A stretch of DNA of 64,000 nt from Diplosphaera chodatii. Taxonomy: Eukaryota; Chlorophyta; Trebouxiophyceae; Prasiolales; Stichococcaceae. How positions within the stretch are numbered: position 1 is the stretch's first letter; the number at the start of each line of letters is the position of its first letter. Shown here piece after piece: positions 12,680-26,934 of this stretch. The translations under genes and the position numbers were made by a program. The notes under the pieces were generated by a model. It did no database searches. It saw only the letters and a list, made by a program, of their open reading frames with translations, and was not told the DNA's origin. The stretch covers positions 806,001 to 870,000 of the forward strand of contig JAALGY010000043.1 of NCBI GenBank assembly GCA_032358165.1, read 5' to 3'.

Positions 12680-13560
12680 TGAGGCGATGTTCAGTGGCTT
12701 TCTGAACAAGCGCATGCTCCCAGGCAAAGCCTGACGGGCATCGATGGTCACTTGAAGGTCTTGCAGAACAGACAACCGGCCTTCATACCTTCTTCCAAGG
12801 CAGCTGTGCTATTGCGTGATGCTGCTGCTGCTGGGGATGGACCCCTCAGCGCGCTGCTGTGCTGCTGCAGAGGCTGCCTGCGTGCTGTTGATGAGTGTGC
12901 AGGCGGCCTGATGAGGCCACCTCCGATGTCATGCAAGGTGCATGCATGAGCCGCGGTGCTGTCCGCACGCAGTGCTGAGCGCAGGGCACGGTGCCTGAGT
13001 GCGCATGTGCTTTTGATCAATGCTGGCTCACATGCATGATGGGTCCCTGGGCACCGCTGTCCGGACACCGTCAGCCGAAGCATGATCGCTTGAAATGTGC
13101 GGGCCAGATGAGAGAAGCTTATGCGGTATTCATGCACCTGTGCACCCAACACTTTGGTTCTCTTGTGCATGATGTCATGTACGAGCCCCGTGCTGATAGT
13201 ATTAGGGCTTTCCAAGGGAGTAAAAGTAAACTTTTACTCCCCTTGGGGCTTTCAATCGATTGAACAGTTGTATCTGCGCACAGACATCTGAGCAACTGTC
13301 ACGCTGCTGCTGGACCATGTCATGTCGGCCTGCAGGCTGATCCGCCATGCCGGCGCGTTCTGCTGCCATGCATGTCATCAGAGCGCAGTGCAGCTTGCAA
13401 ACTTCAGCTGTGCGCCTTGCAGCTGTGCCTCGTGCTTGGCCAGCAGAGTCGTCCTCGACTTTACTTTCTGTTACGGAACGTCCTCGTGAACAGTGGAACG
13501 AAGGTGCAAGCTTGATTTAGATTGCTGCTACCCATGCATCAGACACACATACCCAGAAAC
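12680..13560. other. Region upstream of the epoxide hydrolase, no firm gene
   Basis: Holds a minus-strand open frame (12748-13215) rich in His/Ser/Ala with no domain, which could include the missing first exon of the hydrolase but shows no convincing splice link. It also contains the perfect-stem hairpin at 13212-13246. Otherwise nothing supported. Confidence 0.4.
13205..13252. repeat. Hairpin (15/16-nt stem, 4-nt loop) flanked by GGGCTTT direct repeats
   Basis: Left arm 13212-13226 and right arm 13231-13246 are reverse complements except for one extra G in the right arm, with a TAAA loop. The heptamer GGGCTTT occurs directly on both sides (13205-13211 and 13246-13252, sharing one base with the stem). 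The layout resembles a very small hairpin insertion with a 7-bp target duplication, but a chance palindrome or regulatory hairpin is possible. Confidence 0.6.
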
Positions 13561-13801
13561 GAAACAAGTCAGCGCTCATACCGCCAGGAAATCAGAACAG
13601 CTAACAAGCGGTTTCTGAAAGCCCCACGTGGCCAGAAGTTCCACATGCACCAAACATCTCGCATCACTCCCTCAGCGGCAGTGGCGGCTGCCGCCCAGCA
13701 AATGTGCGCCACAGCGGCTGCTGCAGCAACCCCAATACCAGGTCCGCCACAGGTCTGTGCCAGCACAGAGCTCCCGTCAACCTCGCGACCGGTGCAGTGC
13801 T

Positions 13802-14474
13802 TCAACAATTGAAGCAGCTCCTGTGTGAACATGTGCGTTGCAAGTGCGGGGACCTGTGTGGGTGGTGGCGGAGAGCCTGCACGATGTCTGCCAGCCGTGT
13901 TTGCCTCAGCACGTCTTCGTCCACTTCTCGATACGATAGGCTGCGCACAGAAGCTGTGATGTACTCAGTCACGCACAACAACCAAACATCTCATTACGAT
14001 GACGAGTGCACATATGCTCAACACATGTTGCAGCCATGTTTGCATGCATCACCTGCACAGCAGCATGTGAAGGGCTGCGTCTGTATCATGCGACCTGCAG
14101 AGGCATCGGCTGTCGCGCATCGGCACATGCATGGAAACATTGCCATGGTGGTTACCTGAAGACTGCATGCTGCACATAGGGTACAAGCCTATGTGCAAGG
14201 ATGCAGATAAGTGTCCATGCAGCCAGCACAGCATAGCAGAGACCAGTAGGGACAAGCGGCGGATCCATAGCATGGGGCACCTGCTGTCTTTCTTCAGCAG
14301 GACGAGTGCCATCAGCAGACTGCGTCGGTGCAGCAGTGCCTCGTCAAGTCCCAGCTTGTTGCTGATCGCTGGCGGCTGATCTGCCGCCGTATCAGGTGCT
14401 GCAGAAGTGGCTGGGCCAGCCTTCACGCCTTCAGGCTGCAATGCCTCGGCTTGGGCGGTTTCGGCATCTGCCAT
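13802..14474 (-). CDS. Small unrecognised protein gene (tentative)
   Basis: An ATG at 14474 opens a good-looking exon: an acidic/Ala-Pro-rich start (MADAETAQAEALQPEG) then an amphipathic helix (LDEALLHRRSLLMALVLLKKD), ending at a GTGCCC donor at 14280. A second exon-like block reads EYITASVRSLSYREVDEDVL and TRLADIVQALRHH (about 13965-13880), with a stop at 13802-13804. I could not find a phase-consistent acceptor joining the two, so the model is incomplete. No family recognised. It may also have exons in the 13570-13830 Ala-rich frame. Confidence 0.35.
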
Positions 14475-14950
14475 GCATGCACTTGAGGATCTAGGCTGAC
14501 GACCGTTGATGACGCGCTGTGAGCCAGCTGCTAATCTCTACGTCACAGCCGTTCAAACGGTGTCCAGACGGCACAGCTGAAGCCCATTGACACTGGCCAC
14601 GGGCCACACCGCCCTCCGAAACATCAGCCCCCGCCTGCCTCTTGATCACATGGTTGATGTGGCGAACCTCTTGCCGGCGAGGTGCAGGTACATCTTATAT
14701 GATATATTACCGTTGTGACCGGAGTAGGTGCGCAAATGCGAGTGTTTGGGTCGCCTGCACCTGAGGCCTTGCTGATGAGATCTTGCGTGTGGTCGGCCCT
14801 AGATCGTGAAAGGGGTTCCCTCTACATTCGCTGCCTCGGAGAAGGGGAGAGCAAGAACGATGTGCCGGCATGATCAGTCAGTGGTTTCCATGGCAGCAGA
14901 CGGCCACATCCACACAGCTGCCGGCGCTGTCATGATCAGGCAGAGGCCTG
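14475..14950. other. Intergenic
   Basis: Between the start of the small unrecognised gene and the stop of the anticodon-binding-domain gene. AT-rich patch around 14695-14710. No ORF or domain worth naming. Confidence 0.5.
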
Positions 14951-17021
14951 CTACCATGGGAATTTGACCAGCTTTGCCGCGGCCTTTTTGCCGGGTGCCG
15001 CTGGCTGAGCAAAGGGGGCCTTCTCTAATGGCGCTGCTGTTCGCTTCTTCTTCGCCTTTGCTGTGGGCTGCGGCTCTGGCTCCTGCACAGGCAAGACTGC
15101 ACCCTTGGACGGAAACAACCATGACATAGCAGTTCAACACTGCATACCACGAGCCCAATCTGCCATGTGAGGACCCACAGCACGCCATGTGAGCCCAAGA
15201 CGTATCACCCCGCACGCGCACCGGCGCCTGGAAGTCATCATCGAGGTCGTCGCCCCCGAACACCGTGTGCTTGCCCGCTGGGCCGGCATCCCGGCCCTTG
15301 CTGCCTGACAGCCGGCCTATGTTGAGCTGGAGTCCATTGCCGCTGCCGCCGCCCCTGCCGCCAGACCCGGACCCTCCCGACGCTGCTGCTGGCCTCCTGT
15401 GCTGCTGCAGCACAGCCGCATCAGCTGCGGCATCGCCCGCTGGGAGCTTCAGCTGCTTCCGCACTGCATCCAGCAGCTCCTGGCTGACCTGCATGGCACC
15501 GGTTGGCCTGCTTCCGCCTGGTGTACGGGATCAATTGCTGGCCATGGGGGGCCAACAGCTTCGGCATATCCACCTGACCAGCAGCAATGCTGATCGATGG
15601 GCACGCCGGTGCGAGGCCCGGTGTCAGCGCCGCTCCAACAGCGCACCTGCATCGCCGCCTTGGTGGCAACCTCGCCGGGCTTGGACGACACGCTGAAGAT
15701 GCAGCCGCCCTCCTGCGCCTCCTTCGGCCCCACCTCCAGGCGCACCTTCACCCCCTGCATCTCCCTGCAAATGCGCATATTATGTCAGACCGTGGCTCAT
15801 CTGCATATGTGGGTTGCAAATTATATCCTGTATTTCCAACGGGTGCGCACCAGTAGCGGTACTTCTGCCCCGGCGACATTGGAGTGGTCGAGTCAACGCC
15901 CACATCAATGTCGCTCTCTGCATGGCAATGGAGCACACTTGGTGCGATGCACTGTATGCATGAGTCCCTGGGGCCTATCAAGCTCGCTCAAGCTGTCGAT
16001 GCTCTTCAAGCTTGCACGTAGAGCCAGCAGTTCTGCAGCAGCACCTGCAAGTATTCTCCTAATGGCGTCAGCAGCCTGCAGAACCTCTTTCATCTCATGC
16101 TCACGCTTGAGCCAAAAGATCTGCAAACAGGAACACGGTCGGAATTGACGCGTTGCATACTGATTCGTAGCGTCAAGTACATGAAGTTGCTGGTCAGTGA
16201 GAGCATGCCTCTGTGTTGTCGACCGCACCGGCACGATGACGACAGCCACAGGGTGGACCGGCCTCTCGCCGGTCTCCCACGGCGCCTCCCTGCTGCCTCT
16301 GCCTTTGGCACCCTGCCCGCTGCCAGGCTGTCCACTGCCGCCCAGCTGTTTGCTGCCTGCTGCGCCATTCGGCTGCCTGGCGGGCTGCGCCCCTGTTGCA
16401 GCCTGTGCCTTTTGTGGCTTCTGCCGCTTGTATGGCCGCCCTGCTGTCTGCAGCCGCCTTGCCAGCTCCTGCAGAGGTCTATGTCAACATCAACAACCTG
16501 TCAGGTTATGAGAGTTAACTGGGACCTCGCCAGTAAATCCGGCGGATCCAGGGGCTGCGTCAACGGACACCTCACCTGCCGCTCCCGCTGGTAGGCTCGG
16601 CGTGCGAGCTCCTCTGGGGTGGCGTCAGCTGGCGGCGCGTCATCCTGCTTTCTTTTCCTGCATAACCGGCGCCATTGGCCATCAAGTTGCCCATGTTCCG
16701 CACGATCGGCACACACGCATACACGGAGGGGCTGAAAGCTATATTACATGCCTGTTCATCCTAATGGCAGGGTACAAACCTTCGGCGCTTCTTGTGCACA
16801 GTAGGCTCCTCTCCAGCTGCGCCCTCTGATGTGGGGGGTCCAGCAGCCGCATCTAAGTTTGTCTGCTGCTCAGATTCGACTGCCTGCGTTTCATCTTTCG
16901 CCGCACGTTGATGGTCTGGGCCTGCACTGTCCGCTACATCCGGCGCAGCACCGCCGGCTGCCTTGACCTTGCGCTTCTTCTTTTTGGCGTGGGGATCCCC
17001 TGCCATCCTTGCGGCTGCCAT
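14951..17021 (-). CDS. Basic nuclear-type protein with an isolated HGTP (class IIa tRNA-synthetase) anticodon-binding domain
   Basis: Eight exons (17021-16780, 16657-16576, 16468-16229, 16120-16045, 15917-15851, 15764-15647, 15488-15222, 15082-14951) join in phase at every intron to 407 aa. Residues 1-110 carry strong nuclear-localisation-like clusters (KKKKRKVK, KKRRR, RKRKQ). Residues about 180-275 read like the C-terminal anticodon-binding domain of prolyl/threonyl-tRNA synthetases: VAVVIVPIFWLKREHEM, a helix DAIRRILAG, then DVGVDSTTPMSPGQKYRYW, EMQGVKVRLEVGPKEA and a closing beta strand. There is no catalytic synthetase core. A helix VSQELLDAVRKQLKLPAG, a glycine-rich stretch and a basic tail (KAKKKR, GKKAAAKLVK) follow. 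An anticodon-binding fold without a synthetase is known from animal NCOA5 and POLG2; which, if either, this parallels is unknown. Divergent from PEX4. Confidence 0.8.
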
Positions 17022-17493
17022 GCGTCGAGTATCAATCACGAGCTGAACTCGGTTGATCAAGCGCGACTGAATCGGGCAAGCGAGTTGATGATTTGCTGGA
17101 ACCACTCGCGCTTCAGGTGTGTGCCGCACGCCGCAGGACCACAATTGGCCAAACCATGTGGTGCAAGAGTGCCATGTTGCTAGGAATGCAACCTACGGTG
17201 ACAAAGGTGCGAGTCAAGTACAGGTCGCATGTTGATGTGGAAGCATGTGCATGACATGCTTCCGGAATGCTGCCCCCAAAAGCTTGGCATGTGTCAGCAT
17301 ACACATTGATATCTCATTTGCATCTACGTTCGTCTCATCAAACCTCGTCATCTCGCCTTTGCACGATAGCTTCGGTGAGCCGCTGACCGTTTGCCAGTTT
17401 GGAGCTGTATGCGGCGCTGAGTCAGTCCTTCGAGCCATCGTAGCTGGCACATCACGGACGCCAGGCAGTCCTGCCGCAGCAAGCAGTCAGTCC
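17022..17493. promoter_or_regulatory. Bidirectional promoter region, HGTP-domain gene / PEX4
   Basis: 472 bp between two divergent start codons. The PEX4 frame stays open upstream of its ATG, but the conserved family start is at 17494. No TATA element at a convincing spacing. Confidence 0.45.
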
Positions 17494-17949
17494 ATGAGCG
17501 GCCGTACTAGACTGTTCAGGGAGTACAAGGAGGCAGCCAAGGCAGAGTCAGAAACCGGCATCCAGCTCATCCCTGATGAGAGCAACATCTATGTGTGGAA
17601 GGCCATCATCCAGGGGCCCGACGACACTCCGTTCGCCGGCGGGCGCTTTGAACTGGCAATCCGGGTCCCAGAGCAGTACCCGCTGGTGCCGCCCACAGTG
17701 TCCTTCCGCACCAAGATCTTCCACCCCAATGTGCACTTCAAGACTGGCGAGATATGCTTGGACATTTTGAAGAATGCCTGGAGTCCAGCTTGGACGCTGC
17801 AGTCAGTGTGCCAGGCAGTCATTGCCTTGATGCATGACCCTGCAGCAGACAGCCCGCTGAACTGCGATGCAGGCAACCTGCTGCGAGCCGGGGACACCGT
17901 TGGATACACATCTCTTGCTCGAATGTATACAATGGACATGGCCTGCTGA
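17494..17949 (+). CDS. PEX4: Peroxin-4, peroxisomal ubiquitin-conjugating enzyme (E2)
   Basis: E2 enzyme that monoubiquitinates the peroxisomal import receptor PEX5 so that it can be recycled. The 151-aa protein is a complete single exon from ATG 17494 to TGA 17947-17949. It aligns end to end with plant PEX4: RLFREYKEA start, YPLVPPTVSF, the E2 HPN motif in KIFHPNVHFKTG, active-site Cys in GEICLDILKNAWSP, then TLQSVCQAVIALM and SPLNCDAGNLLRAGD. The stretch around the active site is nearly identical to the Arabidopsis protein and separates it from other E2s. The frame is open further 5', but those residues are not family-like, so I chose the conserved Met. An intron-free gene is unusual among its neighbours. 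Confidence 0.95.
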   Translation: MSGRTRLFREYKEAAKAESETGIQLIPDESNIYVWKAIIQGPDDTPFAGGRFELAIRVPEQYPLVPPTVSFRTKIFHPNVHFKTGEICLDILKNAWSPAWTLQSVCQAVIALMHDPAADSPLNCDAGNLLRAGDTVGYTSLARMYTMDMAC

Positions 17950-18122
17950 GCAAGAGATGGCAGCGGAGCTCATTGCTGAATTGTAGAATATGCTACAGTT
18001 ATACTGCCTTGTAGCGGTGTTTGTCAAGGTGCCACAATTTAAAGCTCCCTTGACTATGTGCAGCTTGTTTGCTGGCGCTTGCATGAAGGGCAACAGTGCC
18101 AACTCTTGGCTGGTCTCGACTC

Positions 18123-18127
18123 TTACA
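18123..18127 (-). terminator. TGTAA polyadenylation signal of THI4
   Basis: TGTAA on the minus strand about 100 nt beyond the THI4 stop codon, the spacing expected for a chlorophyte 3' UTR. Confidence 0.5.
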
Positions 18128-18226
18128 ACTTTGATAGGGCCCTCAGTCACACTATCGCCAATCTGATGTACAAGGTACTATCGATAGCACCAATGCATGG
18201 AAGCTGGCATTCGTCAAAGACGCTGC

Positions 18227-21009
<2,783 letters not shown>

Positions 21010-24000
21010 ATGTGGCGCCGATGGATCCCATCGCTGCTTTTGGGCCTGGTGCGCTGATCTGTCAGTCGACATTGACTACCACTCAAGTGCCTCAACAAGC
21101 TTGAAATTTGAGTGCATTCGCTGTCACCGCAGGTAGTCTTGGCCTGTCAGGATGCAGCGGCAGCAGAGGCGCAGGACGCTAGCAGCAGGAGCAGCGGCGC
21201 CACGTCTGGCCCCCAGCAGCAGAGCTCTGCTGCGGTCGAGCAGCAAGCGGGGTCTGCCCAGGAGGCAGCAGCTGCTGGTGGCGTAACAGTTGGCAGCGTC
21301 GCAGCAGATGCAGGCGCCACAGGTGCAGCTGTCAGCCATGGGTCGGGCAGCAGCGGCGGCGGAGCAGGCAGAGCGGGCAAGCTGCCAATGCAGGACTGCA
21401 GCAACGACGACAGCGGGCTGCCGCTGGCCAGCCTCAAAGTGGAGGCTGCCTGGGAGAGCCACGGCTTACGGGAGGGCAGCGACATCACCATCGTCACCCA
21501 GATGAGCCCCAGGAGGTGCCCTCAAACACCCACACAACCCCTCTTGCAGCAACCTGCTAATGGTGGTCTGCATGTGAGCTTCCTCACTCGGCTGTCGTGC
21601 CCACATGTGTCCTCCACCATGGCACCTGCTGGCAACAGGGCAAGGGCAATGACGGAGCTGTGCTATCAATGGGGCGGCATGGTGTCTGTTGCAACATATG
21701 TGCCGCTGCTGAACGGCACGCTCGTGGCTGAGGAGGGCGCGCCCACCGACTGGGCGGTGCCGGATGTGATCCGCCACCTGTCAGCATTCCACAAGCAGAT
21801 GGAGACCGAAGGTAGGATGCAGGAGCCAGCTGTTGTTGCACCGCACTGTGCACAGACTGCTGCTGCTTGACATCGCTCATTGCTCTTTGCAGTCTGGTGC
21901 AGCAGATGCACCGCGTACAAGGCGCAGCATCGCACTGCAAGGGTCAAAAGTTCTGTACCTGTGCACTCTGGGCACCTGGACCGTCACCGCCCTGTTGGGT
22001 TTTGCAGGCCCGTGCAAGATGGACATGGTGCTGTACAGCGAGGAGGTGGACAGCGCCACCATGGCGGCCTTCTACCCCGTCAATGCGCTGCGCAACCGGG
22101 CACTTGCGCAGGCCAAGACCGAGGTACGGCGGAACCACGCCTGTCCATTTGCAGCCCTCCTGCGCGGAGTTGCTATGCGCAGGTTCACACGGCGCAATGG
22201 GGCAGCCTCAGCCCACCTGCAAGCGCAGGCTGTCGCGTGAGATTCCACGCTGCTGCACCCGTGCAGCTGGTGATGCTGGACGATGTGGACTTCATCGTCA
22301 GCGGCGGCCTGTCGGACCCGGAGCACTACCCGGCCATCCTGCGGCTGTGCCGCGCCGGCAAGGCGGTCGTGCTGCCTGCCCTGGAGCCAGCGGACGCTCT
22401 GGGCATCAAAGAGGGGACGAAGGTGGCGCTGCGGGCTGTGCAGGGTGCGCATCACACCTATCCACACTGGATGTGTTGTTCAGTGGACTAACCGAACTTT
22501 GTGGTGCTGTTGAGACATCACCCTCTCGACCACAAACTCATAGCATGGCATGACTTTAGCTCTGCAAGTGAGACCATCACACAGACCTGTGGCCAAGTGT
22601 TGCAGAGGGCAAGCCGCGGGCGGCTGCGCAGTACAAGAAGAAGCGGCTCAAATCCTTCCACGTTGAGCGGTGGGATTTGGCGCACCGGGCAACAGACTAC
22701 GATAGGTGGACCACTGCCAAGGACTTTTACGACATAGAATACGAGCATGTGAGCTAATCAAGCGACTGCACTGGCAATGGCCTTGTCATTGTAGGTTGTA
22801 GCACTCGTGCAACCAACCGGTGTCTAGGTGGCCAGTAGTGTGCTGACCATGTTAACTTGCGTCCTGCCGCAGCTAATCAGCACTCGCTGCACAAACATCA
22901 TTGCAGACGCTGCAGTGCGTGTTGGAGGTGTCGCACGACGGCAGCAGCATGTGAAGTTGCAGACCACATGCATCCTGCAGGACTTCGAGCCGTACATCGT
23001 GGCACAGCGGCAGAAGCTGCCGGCCTATGATGAGCGCCTGCGGGGCTACTTCGAGAACAAGGCAGTGCACATCCGCCATCTGGCCACCCTGGGGTATGCT
23101 TGATACTGCTGGGTCCTCACCTTCTTGGCAACACCGAAGTCTGACTGTCCGGCACTTGCTTCTTATGCCATCAGGAGTGTTCAAGGTGCACGCTCGTGCA
23201 CATACAGGATGAAGTTCGTGGTGCACCCGACCGAGTTCGTTGTGCACCTGCCTCACAAGGAGTCGGCTGCCCGGCTGATGATCATCGACCCCGCCAACCT
23301 TGCGCTTCGTGACAAGGTAGGCCCTGCATGTGTGGTTATAAATTGAGGCTTCACACATGTTGAACATGCTGACCTGACGGTTGATGATGTTGCAGGCCTT
23401 TTATCCAGTGTAGGGTGATCACATGTAAGGATGCTTGTGCTGTTCACTTGCACATGTAACACTATACAGTCTGACCACTTACAGGTTCAGGGCCTGGGCC
23501 ACCGCATGCGGGAGTGGATAGACGCCGGCGCCTACACACCCATGACCACCGACAACTGCACAACTGAGCAGCTGCAGGCAGCTGCGCAGCGTCACAAGCA
23601 GCGTGCAGCCACGGAAGCAGCGGCAGCAGGGGTGGCAGAGCAGCAGGGGCCACAGGCGGAGGCGCAGGCAGCAGGTGACAATGCCGGGGCTGGGGCAGCT
23701 GGAGGTGCGCAGCCAGACGGTACTGCACAGCAGCAGCAGGGCAGCGGCGGGGGCAAAGGGGCAGAGTCACAGCCTGAGGAGGCCCAGCGTCAAGGTGCCA
23801 TCAGCAGTGGCCAGCAACAGGACGCAGTGGCGGCAGCGCACGGTGCAACAGCCGGCGGAACAGACATAGTGTCGACCGGGGTGAGTGAGACAGTAGCTGA
23901 CGGCATTGGGAAGTCAGTAGCCGGCGGGGAGATGAGCCTGCCGAGGCGTGGTGCTGGCAGCGATCCCGTGCAGCCCTCGACCACAGCTGCGGGTGGCGAC

Positions 24001-24138
24001 ACTGATGGTGCAGCATCTGAAGTGTCCCGAGATAGAGGCAGCGATGGGCATAATGCGGGCGCAGGTCACGGCAGTGATGAGTCGCAGTCAAGACAAGGGG
24101 AGGGTGCAGAAGCTGCCATCCAGCAGGCACTGGATTAG
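21010..24138 (+). CDS. LARGE/B4GAT1-like glycosyltransferase, family GT49, type II membrane protein
   Basis: Golgi-type glycosyltransferase. Nine exons (21010-21048, 21133-21515, 21639-21811, 22008-22123, 22267-22444, 22606-22748, 22981-23093, 23208-23316, 23485-24138) join in phase to 635 aa. The tiny first exon supplies MWRRWIPSLLLGL, which with VVLAC of exon 2 forms a signal anchor. After a Gln/Ala/Gly-rich stem, the domain runs DITIVTQMS, MTELCYQWGGMVSVATYVP, MDMVLYSEEV, FYPVNALRNRALAQAKTE, the metal-binding D-V-D in LVMLDDVDFIVSGG (about residue 244), DFEPYIVAQRQKLPAYDERL and FVVHPTEFVVHLPHK. These blocks match GT49 (beta-1,3/1,4-glucuronyl and xylosyl transferases). The last exon adds about 195 residues of Gln/Ala/Gly/Ser low complexity with no domain. 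Acceptor glycan in algae unknown. Confidence 0.9.
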
Positions 24139-24449
24139 ACAAGCTTGGTGTGCATTTTAAACAGACCGCTGCACAACAACTCCTTACTTAAGGAGCACCA
24201 GCATTGCAATGGTGCCAGTGAATTGCGTCTACAGAAACCGTGCGACGATCCCACATGTGTCTTCGACATGCTGCTGCCCACCATCATGTCAGCCTCGAGC
24301 ATCAAGAACCACACCTGCCTACAAATCACGCTGACAACACTGCAATCACCATGAAACGAACCCCTGCAGCATGCCAATCCAACGACTCACCACTACGTGC
24401 CCGATCACTAGGCAAACTGCCACTCAAAACTGGTCGAGTCGTGAAAATG
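24139..24449. other. Convergent intergenic gap, GT49 / ALG5 3' ends
   Basis: About 310 bp holding both 3' UTRs. No clear TGTAA signal and no ORF of interest. Confidence 0.5.
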
Positions 24450-26934
24450 TTACTGGCGGACGCATGCTGTCCTGCTGCCTGGTGGCAAGATTGTCCAGAG
24501 CCGAGTCCACCTGCATGGTGTGCAATCACCATCTGTCAGCCCGCTACTGGGGCTTGAGCATGCATGGTGCTCTGTGTCCGTGGGGATCAAGCTGCAAGGT
24601 GAAGGATATTGAGGTGGGTGTGACCTGTACCTGTAGCCTGCAAGGATCGCAACCAGCTCCCACGCCATGTGCACGATGCTGGACGGCTTGATCTTCGACC
24701 CTGTATCATGACATCGAAGAGCCACTGTGGAGCGGAGCACTGCTGACATGGCTTGCGAGAAACACATAGCAATCATTCACTTTCAACACGACCACAGGCG
24801 AAGCATCAGCCTGGCGTCGCCCACTTGGCAGCCTTACAGCCACCGAACGGTCTGTGAGGAACATCGAGCTTGAATGCTGACACAAGGGACCAATTGAGGT
24901 CCCATACCTTACCTGGAATCTCGGTCCAGTCGACGGGCACCTCCACCACGGGGATGTGCAGCTCGTTGGCCAGGAAGATGAGCTCCACGTCGAAGCACCA
25001 CCGCTGCAAGCGCGTGTTGCTGAACAGCTCACGAGCTGCGCTGCGTGTCATCAGCTGCAGGCAGGCAGGCGACATTGCCCGTCATGGTCCATTGGGCCGC
25101 TTCTGGCGGGGCAAGCGTGCTCAGAGTGACACAGGTTGTCAACATTTTCTCAGACCTGCCATTTCTGCCTTTGATCTCGTGTTGGGATGCAATGGAAGAG
25201 AGCCAGACACAACCATGGCATCGTCTCGGAAGTGATACGTGCAGAGCACCATTTGAGCAGCTTGGCATCATTAGCACGAGAGCCTAGCAGCACCCAGCCC
25301 AACGCCTGCCGGAATGTAGCCCACCTTGAAGCCGCACTGGGTGTCACGAATGGCGTTGCCCACCACCAGCATGACCAGCATGTGGAAGCCGTGCATCAGG
25401 AAGTTTCGGAGCGGGTGCCGCCGGTTTTGCGCCTGCAAGGGGAGGTGCAGCCTGTGTCTCGGCGCTCACTGTCAGCACCACTCGTTGTGTGTTTGACCCT
25501 CTTCGCGATGTCCAGATAGCAGCTGCACAGTTGGTCCAGTATAGATGATTTCGACAGGCGTCTGGCCAGCAAAACATGGGTGTGGAGTGTGGAAACATAC
25601 GCACCTCCTGCTGCATGTGGGCTCGGGAGCCGACTGCGAGGCCGCGCCCATTTTTGGCTGTCTCGTCCAGCCGCTGCTCCAGGGCCTCCACGCCAGTGAT
25701 GACCGTCGCGCCGTCAGCGTCGGCAAACAGCACACGCTCCCCACGGGCGCACAGCACGCCCGCCTTGACTGCTGCGCCCTGCAAACTCCAAGGGCTTGGA
25801 TGTATGAGAGAGCATCACCATTGGCAGGGCAGCCAGGCGCATGCCAGCAGTACATGACCTTGATCTTGAACAAAAATAATCCAGCAGAGGTCAACAAAGC
25901 ACATACAATCCAGTGGGCTGTGTCGTGCTATGGTGCCATGTATCACCTTGCCCATGTTGGCAGGCTGCTGTATGAGTCTGATTGCGTCCAGCCCCTGCTT
26001 GCGGATGTAGTCAAATACCACACGGCGCGTGCCATCGCGGCTGCCATCGTCCACCACGATCACCTGGAACCGCGATCGTCTTGTTGTCAGGTCGCATGAG
26101 ACATATTTCGGGTAGTGCCTATCGCGTGACCATGTGTGCAGTGCGGTTCATCAGCCCCTGTCAGCTGCCTGACACTGACCTCATAGGTAAAGTGTGGGCC
26201 CTGCTTATCCCGCCGCTTTTGCAAGTACCTACATGCCAGCACATGCCCCGATGTCAGGACAACAACAGGGTCATATTACCAGGCAGGACCATGCGACATT
26301 GGAGGTTGACAGCCCACTCCACACATGCCCCAGTGTGATTGGGCATCAAGAGCCAGGTGTGCATCGGTTCGAGCGCACGGCTGCGTACCCAAGCGTCTCA
26401 TCGAGCATTGGCGCAATGCGCTGCTCCTCATTGTAGGCGGGCACCACAATCGAAAGTGATTTGGTGGCATCGCTGAAGAGCGAGGGCGCAACTTGCTGCA
26501 CAGTAATTGGGATCGGTTCTCATCATTGAGTCGGAATCACAAACATGAACAGTCAGCCATATTCGATTGCGCGGCTCCATGTGCCTTCATATGCATTGCA
26601 CCCACAAGGGTGCTAGGATATGGCATGGCATGCAAGCACCACACCACCTTCTGCAACGAAGCCGGGTCCTCTAGAAACCGATCTGAAGACGACTGGGCGC
26701 TGGCCACATTAAGGGTTCCGAACCATTGCAGCACGCGCTGCAGCACCCAGCACAGCAGCAGCGTCTGCGGGGACCACAATGAGAACACTGTCAACCGCGG
26801 CGTTCAGATCAAAGCATCAAATGCTTGCTGTCTGTCCTTCATGCACGCATGGTACGTTGCCTCATTGATCGCAATGCTGTGCAGCTCACCCCAGCTGCAA
26901 TGAAAGCCCACAGCAGCCAATTGCTGGGCAGCAT
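24450..26934 (-). CDS. ALG5: Dolichyl-phosphate beta-glucosyltransferase ALG5
   Basis: ER enzyme that moves glucose from UDP-Glc to dolichyl phosphate, the donor for the last steps of N-glycan precursor assembly. Exons 26934-26890, 26764-26648, 26495-26389, 26228-26180, 26063-25947, 25778-25605, 25432-25325, 25054-24913 and from 24700 join in phase. An N-terminal anchor (MLPSNWLLWAFIAAG then LLLCWVLQRVLQW) precedes FLEDPASLQK, the GT-A start SLSIVVPAYNEEQRIAPML, IVVDDGSRDGTRRVVFDYI, the metal-binding loop LFADADGATVI, GLAVGSRAHMQQE, GNAIRDTQCGFK and RWCFDVELIFLANELHIPVV. The last exon begins GSKIKPSSIVHMAWELV. The 3' end is uncertain: reading through gives a stop at 24450, but a donor after LAGYR may shorten the tail. 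A transposon sits 320 bp upstream of the start. Confidence 0.93.

Noticed and set aside
12748..13215. 155-codon minus-strand frame upstream of the epoxide hydrolase
   Set aside because: No ATG in good context, low-complexity composition, no splice donor that phases with the TM exon.
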